NCBI GenBank assembly: GCA_014946745.1
Contig: JADCRD010000003.1
Location: 762,331 to 826,330, forward strand
DNA: 64,000 bases
Direction of reading: 5' to 3'
Source: Lysobacterales bacterium
Lineage (GTDB): Bacteria; Pseudomonadota; Gammaproteobacteria; Xanthomonadales; Xanthomonadaceae
Positions 27,530 to 35,146 of this stretch are shown in pieces. The notes under the pieces were generated by a model. That model saw nothing but the letters and a program-made list of their open reading frames with translations, made no database searches and had not been told where the DNA came from. The translations under genes were made by a program, and so were the position numbers. The number at the start of each line of letters is the position of its first letter. The first letter of the stretch is position 1.

Positions 27530-29892
27530 GCGCACCCAGCGTCGGCGCGCGCCTGCTGCGCGTGGGCCTCTGGCTGGGCGCGCTGGCCCTGATCGCCCTG
27601 CTTGCGCTTGGCGAGCTGAAGCTGAGTGGAGACCTGCGTCTGTTCATGCCGGCCGCGCGCACCGCCGATCAACGGCTTCTGCTGGAACAGCTGGGCGAAG
27701 GTCCTGGGGCGCGTCTGCTGCTGGTCGCGCTGTCGGGCGCGGAGCCTGATGTCCTCGTCGAACGCTCGCGTGCGCTGCGCGAGCAGCTTGAAGACAGCGC
27801 CGAATTCGTCTGGGTCGGCAACGGCGAGGAGGGGCTCGATTCGATTCCCGAGACCCTGGCCGACTACCGCTACCTGCTCTCGCCCGCCGTGCAGCCCGGC
27901 GCGTTCGAGGCGCCTGCACTGGCGGAGGCCCTGAAGCAACGCCAGCAGGATCTGGCCTCGCCTGCCGCAGCCCTGATCGCGCCCCTGCTGCGTGTTGATC
28001 CCACGCTCGAAACCCTGCGCGTGCTCGAAGCCTGGACGCCAGCGATCGAGCCCGAGCGCCGGGACGGCGTGTGGTTCGGCGACGCCCGCGGTGAGGCCCT
28101 GCTGCTGGCTGAAACCGCCTCGCCGGGCTTCGACCCCGATGGCCAGACCCGCGCGCTCGCCGCCCTGCGCGCCGCGCATGCGCAGGTGCTGGCCGATGAG
28201 GGAGAGGCTGCGACCGGCGCGCTCGAAGTGAGCGGCCCCGGCGCGTTCGCTGAGAAAATCGCGGCACAGACCCGCGGCGAGGCCAGCCTGCTTGGATCCA
28301 TCGGCACGGCCGCTCTGCTGCTGCTGATGGCCCTGTCCTACCGCAGCCTGAGTCTGCCCCTGCTGGGCGCGCTGCCGCTGGCCACCGGCGCTGTGCTCGG
28401 GCTCTCGGCCACGGCCTGGCTGTTCGGTGAAGTCCACGGCATCACGCTTGCCTTTGGTCTGACCCTGCTGGGCGTGGCTCAGGATTATCCGGTCCATCTG
28501 TTCAGCCATCGACGCAAAGGCGAGCCCGCCGCGCACAGCGCGCGCCTGATCTGGCCGACCTTGGCCGCAGGCGCGTTCTCCAGCGCGCTGGCTTATCTGG
28601 TGTTCTTCTTCGCTGGCGTCGACGGCCTGCGCCAGCTGGCCGTGCTGACCGTGGTTGGCCTGACCAGCGCGGCGCTGGCGACGCGCTTCCTGCTGCCCGG
28701 CGTGCTGGGGGAGTTGCGCCGCGAAGTCGGCGAGGGGCGGCTGGTGCACGCGCTGCAGCGGATGCTGGCCCGTGTGCATCGCATGCGCTGGCTGGCCCTG
28801 TTGATCGCGGCAATCGCAGGGCTCGCCCTGCTGCGCCCCGGCCCCTGGTGGCAGGACAGCCTGGCCGCACTGACGCCGGTGCCCACCGAACTGTTGCTGC
28901 GCGATCGCGAACTGCGGCAGGCCCTGAACGCGCCCGACGTGCGCTGGCTGCTGGCCCTGCGTGCGGACAGCGAAGAGGCTGCGCTCACCCGCAGCGCCGA
29001 GCTGATGCCCGGCCTGCGGGGTCTGGTCGAGGACGGCGCGCTCGGCCACTTCGAGCTGGCCGCGCGCTACCTGCCGCCGGCCGCGGTGCAGCGCGCGCGC
29101 CAGGCTGCGCTGCCTGAACCTGCCGCGCTGCGCGCGGCGTTGACGGAAGCGCAGCAGGGTCTGGCCTTCCGGCCGGATGCCTTCGAGGGCTTCCTCGGCG
29201 CGATCGAGCGTGCGCGTGGCCTGCCGCCGCTGACGTCCGAAGCTCTGATCGGCACGCCGCTGGAGCTTCGCCTCGCCGGCCTGCTGATCCGCGATGGTGC
29301 GGAGACGGTGGCGCTGGTGCAGCTCTCCGACCTGCGCGATGTCGAGGCCGTGCGCGCTTTCGCCGCCGCGCATGCCGATCTCAACCTGATCGACCTGAAG
29401 GCCACGGCGGATTCGCTGGCGGCGAGCTGGCGCGCGCAGGTGCTGCTGGCGATGGCGGTCGGCGCCGTGTTGCTCGCGGCGCTGGTCTTCATTGCGCTGC
29501 GATCGCTCGGGCGCAGTACTCGCGTGCTGCTGCCGGTGGTGCTGTCCAGTGTCGTGGTCTTGGCCCTGCTGCACGGGTTTGGCGTGGGGCTCACCCTGTT
29601 CCATCTGATTGCGCTGGTCCTCGGCGCCGGGTTGGGCCTCGACTACGCCCTGTTCTTCGAGCGCAGCGCTGGTGCTGCAGATGCCGAAGCCGCGGCCGAG
29701 CAGCGGCGTACCCTGCATGCGCTGCTGGTCTGCGTGGCCTCGACTGCGCTGGTCTTCGGCCTGCTGTCGTTCTCCAGCATTCCGGTGCTGAAGGCGCTCG
29801 GCGGCACGGTGGCGCTGGGCGTTGCCGTTCACTTCGTCCTGGCCCTGCTGCTGGCCGGCAGCCGCCGACCCCACACCGGGATTGCGCCATGA
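27526..29892 (+). CDS. MMPL/RND-family exporter
   Basis: A 788-residue inner-membrane transporter with twelve predicted membrane segments in two halves, each with a large periplasmic loop (about residues 35-240 and 430-625). Membrane segments such as LLLLMALSYRSLSLPLLGAL and the intramembrane GLGLDYALFFERS place it in the RND superfamily as a predicted exporter related to MMPL proteins. In aryl-polyene clusters this is the predicted pigment exporter, working with the LolA-like protein. The C-terminus AVHFVLALLLAGSRRPH is the source of a downstream tandem duplication. The stop overlaps mini-ORF 1 (ATGA). Confidence 0.85.
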   Translation: MSAPSVGARLLRVGLWLGALALIALLALGELKLSGDLRLFMPAARTADQRLLLEQLGEGPGARLLLVALSGAEPDVLVERSRALREQLEDSAEFVWVGNGEEGLDSIPETLADYRYLLSPAVQPGAFEAPALAEALKQRQQDLASPAAALIAPLLRVDPTLETLRVLEAWTPAIEPERRDGVWFGDARGEALLLAETASPGFDPDGQTRALAALRAAHAQVLADEGEAATGALEVSGPGAFAEKIAAQTRGEASLLGSIGTAALLLLMALSYRSLSLPLLGALPLATGAVLGLSATAWLFGEVHGITLAFGLTLLGVAQDYPVHLFSHRRKGEPAAHSARLIWPTLAAGAFSSALAYLVFFFAGVDGLRQLAVLTVVGLTSAALATRFLLPGVLGELRREVGEGRLVHALQRMLARVHRMRWLALLIAAIAGLALLRPGPWWQDSLAALTPVPTELLLRDRELRQALNAPDVRWLLALRADSEEAALTRSAELMPGLRGLVEDGALGHFELAARYLPPAAVQRARQAALPEPAALRAALTEAQQGLAFRPDAFEGFLGAIERARGLPPLTSEALIGTPLELRLAGLLIRDGAETVALVQLSDLRDVEAVRAFAAAHADLNLIDLKATADSLAASWRAQVLLAMAVGAVLLAALVFIALRSLGRSTRVLLPVVLSSVVVLALLHGFGVGLTLFHLIALVLGAGLGLDYALFFERSAGAADAEAAAEQRRTLHALLVCVASTALVFGLLSFSSIPVLKALGGTVALGVAVHFVLALLLAGSRRPHTGIAP

Positions 29893-30072
29893 AGCTGCCG
29901 GCCACCGCTGCAGGAATCGTGCAATTCATACTCGCGTTGCTGCGTGCCGGCAGCCGCCGACCCCACGCCGGGATTGCGCCATGAAGCTGCCGGCCACCGC
30001 TGCAGGAATCGTGCAATTCATACTCGCGTTGCTGCGTGCCGGCAGCCGCCGACCCCACGCCGAGACTGCGCC
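29854..30072 (+). repeat. 92-bp tandem duplication at the exporter/dehydratase junction
   Basis: Two 92-bp units begin at 29854 and 29946, nearly identical, and a partial third at 30038 runs into the dehydratase gene. Each unit contains the end of the exporter gene and a diverged copy of the dehydratase start. Because 92 is not a multiple of 3, each unit re-creates an ATGA stop-start overlap. Confidence 0.9.
29889..29984 (+). CDS. mini-ORF 1 (31 aa), product of junction duplication
   Basis: An open frame of 31 codons from ATG 29889 (overlapping the exporter stop) to TGA 29984. The peptide begins MKLPATAAGIVQFILALLRAG and ends SRRPHAGIAP: the start of the downstream dehydratase joined to the exporter's last membrane helix. 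It has a hydrophobic segment of about 12 residues. It may act only as a translational coupler; there is no evidence of a function for the peptide. Confidence 0.4.
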   Translation: MKLPATAAGIVQFILALLRAGSRRPHAGIAP

Positions 30073-30076
30073 ATGA
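29981..30076 (+). CDS. mini-ORF 2 (31 aa), product of junction duplication
   Basis: A second 31-codon frame, starting in an ATGA overlap with mini-ORF 1 and ending in one with the dehydratase start at 30073. It differs from mini-ORF 1 near the C-terminus (HAETAP versus HAGIAP). The chain exporter, mini-ORF 1, mini-ORF 2, dehydratase keeps ribosomes coupled throughout. Confidence 0.4.
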   Translation: MKLPATAAGIVQFILALLRAGSRRPHAETAP

Positions 30077-30513
30077 AACTGCCGGCCACCCGTGCAGAAA
30101 TCGAACGATTGATCCCGCACGCCGGCGGCATGTGCCTGCTGGAGCGCGTGCTGGCTTTCGACGACAGCGGTCTGCATGCGCAGAGCGAGGCCCATCGCGA
30201 CCCCGCACATCCGCTGCGCTGCGACGGCCGGCTGTCGGCCCTGCATCTCTGTGAATACGGCGCCCAGGCTATGGCCGTGCACGGCGGCCTGCTGGCCGCA
30301 CGCGAGGGCCGCAGCGCGCCGCCCGGCCTTCTGGTCTCGCTGCGCGGGGTCGAGCTTGCCCGAGAGTTCATCGACGAGCTGCCGGGGCCGCTGGATGTGT
30401 ACGCGCAGGAGGTCGCCGACAGCGGTGCGGGCTGGCAGTGCAGCTTCCGCATCGAGCATGCGGGCGAGGTGCTCGCCACGGGCCGCGCAGCGGTACTGCG
30501 CCGCGATCCATAG
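30073..30513 (+). CDS. 3-hydroxyacyl-ACP dehydratase, ApeP type
   Basis: A 146-residue hotdog protein with the motif RLIPHAGGMCLLERVL at residues 12-27, including the catalytic-type His. It matches the FabA-like dehydratases found in aryl-polyene clusters (LxPHxGxMxLL, later LSALHLCEYGAQAMAVHGGL). The start MKLPATRAE is confirmed by the duplicated copies upstream. The stop codon TAG lies inside a dispersed palindrome (CATAGGGTGGG), so the repeat defines the C-terminus. The next cluster gene (FabG) is 1.1 kb away behind repeats. Confidence 0.85.
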   Translation: MKLPATRAEIERLIPHAGGMCLLERVLAFDDSGLHAQSEAHRDPAHPLRCDGRLSALHLCEYGAQAMAVHGGLLAAREGRSAPPGLLVSLRGVELAREFIDELPGPLDVYAQEVADSGAGWQCSFRIEHAGEVLATGRAAVLRRDP

Positions 30514-30587
30514 GGTGGGTCTTGACCCACCACGAGCTCCGCTTCGGCCTCGGGCCTCCAAGCCCATAGGGTGGGTCTTGACCCACC
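30509..30587. repeat. two GTGGGTC palindromes after the dehydratase gene
   Basis: Two copies in the same orientation lie at 30509-30531 (supplying the dehydratase TAG stop) and 30565-30587. Confidence 0.88.
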
Positions 30588-30645
30588 ATGAGCTCCACAC
30601 TCGCCTCGGGCTCGCTTCGTCGCATCGTCGGGTGAAGCCAAGAGC

Positions 30646-30930
30646 AAGAGCTTTCGGTCAGCCCTTCGGCCTGCCCGACCTACCTTTCTTTGCGTGGCCA
30701 AAGAAAGGTAGGCCAAAGAAAGGTAGGCCAAAGAAAGGCCACCCCTCGTCCGCGCCCTCTGCGCATCCGTGCGCAGAGGGTTCGCGTGAGTCCGTGGGTG
30801 TTCGTGGACAGGCCGTCCCTGGCCTGTCACGAACATCGGCCGCATCCCTGCGGCCGCCCCTGCGGACTGATCCACGAACTCCCGCCGCTCCCCAGGGGCC
30901 CCGTGGAAGAGCGCGGGCTCCTGCCCGCAA
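30646..30930 (+). repeat. inverted repeat copy A (~285 bp)
   Basis: A mosaic of small hairpins (GCGCAGAGG, CGGCCGCATCC/GGATGCGGCC type, GGCCTGTC, GCGGGCTCCTGCCCGC) between AAGAGCTTTCGGTCAGCCC and a final GCGGGCTCCTGCCCGC. Copy B at 33061-33377 is the same element in reverse. Copy A also contains three tandem AAAGAAAGGTAGGCC units. Confidence 0.85.
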
Positions 30931-30932
30931 CA

Positions 30933-31370
30933 GCCGAAGCGAGAAGCCGAAGCGAGAAGCCGAAGCGAGAAGCCGAAGCGAGAAGCCGAAGCGAGAAGCC
31001 GAAGCGAGAAGCCGAAGCGAGAAGCCGAAGCGAGAAGCCGAAGCGAGAAGCCGAAGCGAGAAGCCGAAGCGAGAAGCCGAAGCGAGAAGCCGAAGCGAGA
31101 AGCCGAAGCGAGAAGCCGAAGCGAGAAGCCGAAGCGAGAAGCCGAAGCGAGAAGCCGAAGCGAGAAGCCGAAGCGAGAAGCCGAAGCGAGGAGCCGAAGC
31201 GAGAAGCCGGAGCGAGGAGCCGAAGCGAGGAGCCGAAGCGAGGAGCCGAAGCGAGGAGCCGAAGCGAGGAGCCGAAGCGAGGAGCCGAAGCGAGGAGCCG
31301 AAGCGAGGAGCCGAAGCGAGGAGCCGAAGCGAGGAGCCGAAGCGAGGAGCCGAAGCGAGGAGCCGAAGCG
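30933..31370 (+). repeat. 13-bp minisatellite, 34 units
   Basis: Thirty-four consecutive units of period 13. About the first 20 read GCCGAAGCGAGAA and the remainder mostly GCCGAAGCGAGGA, with a few interspersed switches at the boundary near 31190-31215. All six frames stay open across it, giving long artefactual frames (for example SRSEKPKREAEAR repeats). No RBS-start combination or domain supports a protein. Confidence 0.93.
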
Positions 31371-31634
31371 GGGCCGCTGTTGGCCTTGCGTTCCTTCGAG
31401 TCCATTTGCGCTAGGGATCCCCCGGTTTCGAGCCCGCCCGCCCCAGTAGGATCGTTCGCCGAAACTGCTCACGGCCCTGCTCCACCCGTGCATGGCGGAT
31501 CTCCCCTCTCCCCAACCCCTCTCCTACAAGGGGAGAGGGGCTAGATGCTGAGCCTTCGCCGCAAGGCGAACGTCTGCGGCGAATTGCAAACCCCAAGTCC
31601 CGAATCACTCAAACTCCAATCCCAGCTCCTACCC
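31371..31634. repeat. fabG leader region with CTCCCC hairpin
   Basis: Apart from a CTCCCCTCTCC/GGAGAGGGG hairpin at 31501-31542 and degenerate AATCCC heptads near 31595-31625, I see no gene. The fabG promoter, if separate, must lie here; no clear -35/-10 pair is seen. Confidence 0.6.
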
Positions 31635-32363
31635 ATGACCACCCCAAAACGCGCCCTCGTCACTGGCGGCAGCGGCGATCTCGGCAGCGCCATCTGCCGA
31701 TCACTCGCCGAGGCCGGCCACCATGTCTACGTCCACGCCAACAGCGGCCTCGATCGCGCGCAGGCGCTGGTCGATGAACTTTGCGCGGCAGGGCATTCCG
31801 CCGAGGCGATCGCTTTCGACGTTGCCGACGCCGCGGCCTGCGCCCACGCCACCGCGAAGATGCTCGAAACCGGCCCCATCCAGATCATCGTCAACAACGC
31901 CGGCATCCACGACGATGCGCCGATGGCCGGGATGAGCGAAGCGCAGTGGAAGCGCGTCATCGACGTCAGCCTGCACGGCTTCTTCCACGTCACCCAGCCG
32001 CTGCTGCTGCCGATGGCGCGCACGCGCTGGGGCCGCGTCATCAGCATTTCCTCGGTGGCGGCCGTGCTCGGCAACCGTGGCCAGACCAACTACGCCGCCG
32101 CCAAGGCCGGCCTGCACGGCGCCACGCTGTCGCTGGCCCGCGAGATGGCCAGCCGCGGCATCACCGCCAACGTGGTCGCGCCGGGTGTCATCGCCGGGCG
32201 CATGGCGGCGGATGCGTTTCCGCCCGAGATGATCAAGGCCACCGTGCCTGCGGGGCGCGCGGGTCGACCCGAGGAAGTCGCAGCGGTGGTGGCCTTCCTC
32301 GCGTCGGAGGGCGCGTCGTATGTGAACGGGCAGGTGATAGGGGTCAACGGTGGGATGGGGTGA
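31635..32363 (+). CDS. 3-oxoacyl-ACP reductase (FabG-like SDR), ApeQ type
   Basis: A 242-residue short-chain dehydrogenase. It has the cofactor motif TGGSGDLGSA at residues 10-19, the NNAG motif, catalytic Ser in SISSVAAV, and YAAAK (Tyr153/Lys157), then VAPGVIAGRMA and the C-terminal VNGQVIGVNGGMG. It should reduce the 3-keto group of the ACP-bound chain during each extension cycle. In aryl-polyene clusters this reductase usually sits directly beside the ApeP-type dehydratase; here the two are separated by a 1.1-kb repeat island. Confidence 0.9.
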   Translation: MTTPKRALVTGGSGDLGSAICRSLAEAGHHVYVHANSGLDRAQALVDELCAAGHSAEAIAFDVADAAACAHATAKMLETGPIQIIVNNAGIHDDAPMAGMSEAQWKRVIDVSLHGFFHVTQPLLLPMARTRWGRVISISSVAAVLGNRGQTNYAAAKAGLHGATLSLAREMASRGITANVVAPGVIAGRMAADAFPPEMIKATVPAGRAGRPEEVAAVVAFLASEGASYVNGQVIGVNGGMG

Positions 32364-32462
32364 CGGATAACGCAGACGGAGCGCAGTTGGGGATCGAGGC
32401 TGATACCCGCGACCCGGAATGCTGCGCCAGGGCGAAAGTCGGCGACTGAGGGGACGAAAGAC

Positions 32463-32864
32463 GTGCGCAGGGCGGACTCCGTGGACTTCGAACTGAACAT
32501 CGCGCTGTATTCGGAGGCGGACGCGTGCTTTCGCAAGGGCCGGTATCGTGAAGCCTTGCGTCTGTTCAAGCGCGCAGCGCGGGCGGATCCGCTCGACAGC
32601 GACTGCTGGTTTGCGATTGGTAGCTGCCTTGATGCGCTGAATCGCCCGACTCGGGCCGAGACTGCCTACCTGAAGGCGCTGTCGATGGCGCCTGAGGAAG
32701 ACCATCCCGCCCTGTACTTCAACATTGGCAACGCGCTGCTTGACCAGCAGCGTTTCGAAGCAGCGGAGAGCTGGTACGCGAGGGTTCCTGCCGAGCACGA
32801 AGTCTTCGTGCGCGCCGACCGCAATCGGCGGCTGGCGGAATCCATGGCGAAGCGCTCTACGTAG
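32463..32864 (+). CDS. small TPR-repeat protein
   Basis: A 133-residue soluble protein with about three tetratricopeptide-like helical pairs: YSEADACFRKGRYREALRLFKRAARADP, CWFAIGSCLDALNRPTRAETAYLKALSMAP, ALYFNIGNALLDQQRFEAAESWYARVP. Such proteins mediate protein contacts; the partner is unknown. The start is GTG at 32463. It is not a usual member of aryl-polyene clusters and lies between the inverted repeats. Its TAG stop lies in the left arm of a large hairpin. Confidence 0.7.
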   Translation: MRRADSVDFELNIALYSEADACFRKGRYREALRLFKRAARADPLDSDCWFAIGSCLDALNRPTRAETAYLKALSMAPEEDHPALYFNIGNALLDQQRFEAAESWYARVPAEHEVFVRADRNRRLAESMAKRST

Positions 32865-32967
32865 GTTGGCGCCGAGCGCAGCGAGGCCCAACGTCGCAGC
32901 CCCAATGCCTGTCACAAGATTCGAGTGCGCGACGTTGGGCCTCGCCTTCGGCTCGGCGCCAACCTAC
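32861..32967. repeat. large inverted repeat (37-39 bp arms)
   Basis: Left arm 32861-32897 and right arm 32929-32967 pair almost perfectly (GTAGGTTGGCGCCGAG ... CGAGGCCCAACGTCGC) around a 31-base loop, differing only in a central CGCAG/CCGAAGG patch. A single diverged arm is at 39549-39585. Lacking a T tract, it is a dispersed repeat rather than a standard terminator. Confidence 0.9.
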
Positions 32968-33060
32968 CGTGTGGAATGCGTGCGCTTGCGTTGAAGGCCT
33001 GATGTCGCTGGGGGTGGCGTCGACACTGGATTCGACACCTGCTTTGGCTTTGGCTTGCGC

Positions 33061-33377
33061 TATTGCGGGCAGGAGCCCGCGCTGTTCGACGGGGCCCCTG
33101 GGGGGGGCGGCGGGAGGCGGTCGATGCGCCCGAAGGGTTGGCCGCAGGGATGCGGCCAAAGGTTTTCGACAGGCCACGGACGGCCTGTCCGAAAACCCCG
33201 ACCGGCTCGCGCGAACCCTCTGCGCAGGGATGCGCAGAGGGCGCGGACGAGGGGTGGCCTTCTCTTTGGTTACTTTATCTTTGCCACTCAAGAGAAAGTG
33301 ACTCGGGCAGCCCGCACGCGGGAATGGCCATGGATGGCCATGCTTTGGGAGCGCGGAAGGGCTGACCGAAAGCTCTT
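33061..33377 (-). repeat. inverted repeat copy B (~317 bp)
   Basis: Reverse complement counterpart of copy A (30646-30930), sharing AAGAGCTTTCGGTCAGCCC, CCACCCCTCGTCCGCGCCC, CTCTGCGCATCC and GCGGGCTCCTGCCCGC in the same order. Just outside it are two or three CCAAAG units that resemble a seed of the minisatellite beside copy A. Confidence 0.85.
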
Positions 33378-33429
33378 CGCTTTGCGCAACAGCGCGACCA
33401 GACAGGACCGAGGCCGAGGCGAAGCTCAT

Positions 33430-33508
33430 GGTGGGTCGAGACCCACCCTGTGGCTCGAAACACCGGGGCCGAAGCGAAGCGCAGGGTGGGTCGAAACCCA
33501 CCCTATGC
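33430..33508. repeat. two GTGGGTC palindromes at the end of the flavoprotein gene
   Basis: Copies at 33430-33452 and 33482-33508. The second supplies the TAG stop of the flavoprotein gene that ends at 33503. Confidence 0.88.
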
Positions 33509-35146
33509 GGCGCCTTTCCACTCCGGCGTCAGCAGTGTGTCACTCGAATCCGCGACGGGCGCATTCGCCAGCAGCGCTTCCAGCGCCGACACATCGAGCG
33601 TGGGATGGGTGTCGCGAGCCAGCGCCAGCAACTCGCCAGCGAGCCGTCGCAGGCACTCGAGATTCGAACGCATCCGCGCCTTGAAGGCCGCATCGTCGAG
33701 CGGATCACGCAGCGCACGGTTCAACTCGGCGAACCAGCCCAGCCGCGCCTGATCCAGGAAGGCCGAGGAGTCCACCGCCGCGTGCGGTCGCGCATTCGCC
33801 GCGCACCAGCGCTGGAAGAGATCCTGCAGGGCGAAGTTGAGCGCCTTGGCTTCGGCCAGTTCGGGCTTGAGTCGCGACAGCGTCGTGAGGTCATCGATGC
33901 GGCGGCCGAAGAACAACGCGGCGAGCACGCCCCAGTAGTAGCTGTAGTCCCACAGCACCTTGAGCGGCATCAGCTGGGCGTCGCCGAACAGGCCGTACTG
34001 GCCGCGGTACATGGCCAGGGTGCTTTCGTAGAAGCTGAAGTAGAGCTGCTCGTAGACGCCGGCATAGGGCTGCCAGGCTTCGTCCGCGCGGTCCTTCTCG
34101 ATCAGCCGGCTGATGTAGGTGTTGCTGATCGCGATGAAGTCGCTGCCGGGTGAATAGAACGGATCGAGGAAGACGCCCGCCTCGCCGGTGAGCGCCCAGC
34201 GGTTCGCGCTGAACACCTGCTTGCAGCCGTAGGAGAAGTTGCGGAAGAAGGCGAAGTCCTGAAGCTCGCCGCGCATCGGCTCGATGGCCTGATGCACGCG
34301 CGGCTGGTGCACGGACAGCCAGTCCATCGCCTTCTCGAAGCTGTTCATCGTCTCCAGCGGGTGCATCTCGGCATCGCAGACGATGCCCACCGAATGCGAG
34401 CCCGAGGACAGCGGGATCAGCCAGACCCAGTAGCCGGGGCCGACGAGATGATTGGTGCTGCGCCAGCGCTCGGGCGGCGTGCAGCGGCTCAGCCAGTCGG
34501 CGTTGGCCGACCAGTCGTGCGGATCGATCATGCCCTTCACCCGGAACCACACCGCATTGGCCTTGTGGCCGTTGTCCTCGGCCAAGCCCAATTTCCGCTT
34601 GATGAGCCCTGCGCGGCCGCTGGCATCCACCACCCAGCGTGCCTGCGCCGTGCTGCGTTCGCCGGCGCGCTCCCACTCGACGCGGTGCGCGCTGTCGTCT
34701 TCGCTGAGATCAATCTGCTTGACCGATGCGCCGTCGATGAACTCGACCCCCAGCGCCTGCGCGCGCTCGGCGAGGAAGTTCTCGAAGCGGCCGCGGTCGA
34801 TCTGCCAGGCGCCGGTCGGAAGCGATTTGCTGGCGCCGAGTTCAGCGCAGCGGTCCGGTGCTGAGTGGCCTTCGGAAAAGAAGAAGCGGAAACCGAACTT
34901 GACGATGTGTTCCTGATCCAGATGCTCGCGCAGGCCGAGCACGTCGCCGAAGTAGTTGGCGGCGATCTCGACCGTGCTCTCGCCGATCTTGAAGGCGGCC
35001 TCCGGCACCGGATGCGCGCGCCGCTCGATCACGCGGATGCGGGTGTCGGCGTCGCGCTGCTTCAGCTGCAGGGCGAGCGTGAGGCCGGCGAGGCCGCCGC
35101 CCAGGATCAGGACATCGTCAGCTGTCTGCGCGGTGATGGCGTTCAT
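33503..35146 (-). CDS. flavin-dependent halogenase-like oxidoreductase (second, WxWxIP)
   Basis: A 547-residue FAD enzyme. It has GGGLAGLTLALQL at the N-terminus, FKIGESTVE (the halogenase-type GES motif), YWVWLIPL matching WxWxIP, and ALTGEAGVFLDPFYSPGSDF as the second FAD motif. The longer C-terminal region (about 400-547) is helical. It is a typical aryl-polyene cluster member, though a role (halogenation, hydroxylation or desaturation of the aryl head or chain) is not proven. Its stop lies in a dispersed palindrome, and its start overlaps the glycosyltransferase stop (ATGA). Confidence 0.82.
   Translation of the reverse strand: MNAITAQTADDVLILGGGLAGLTLALQLKQRDADTRIRVIERRAHPVPEAAFKIGESTVEIAANYFGDVLGLREHLDQEHIVKFGFRFFFSEGHSAPDRCAELGASKSLPTGAWQIDRGRFENFLAERAQALGVEFIDGASVKQIDLSEDDSAHRVEWERAGERSTAQARWVVDASGRAGLIKRKLGLAEDNGHKANAVWFRVKGMIDPHDWSANADWLSRCTPPERWRSTNHLVGPGYWVWLIPLSSGSHSVGIVCDAEMHPLETMNSFEKAMDWLSVHQPRVHQAIEPMRGELQDFAFFRNFSYGCKQVFSANRWALTGEAGVFLDPFYSPGSDFIAISNTYISRLIEKDRADEAWQPYAGVYEQLYFSFYESTLAMYRGQYGLFGDAQLMPLKVLWDYSYYWGVLAALFFGRRIDDLTTLSRLKPELAEAKALNFALQDLFQRWCAANARPHAAVDSSAFLDQARLGWFAELNRALRDPLDDAAFKARMRSNLECLRRLAGELLALARDTHPTLDVSALEALLANAPVADSSDTLLTPEWKGAA

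Noticed and set aside
27019..29874. a 951-codon minus-strand frame opposite the MMPL exporter
   Set aside because: No motifs, biased composition rich in Gln and Arg; the plus strand encodes a clear RND/MMPL protein.
30018..31493. long frames on both strands with SRSEKPKREAEAR or RFGSSLRLLASAP repeats
   Set aside because: They arise only from the 13-bp array, which keeps all frames open; no start, RBS or domain supports them.
32861..32967. the large hairpin as a terminator
   Set aside because: No T tract follows and a diverged single arm recurs at 39549-39585, so it is better seen as a dispersed repeat.
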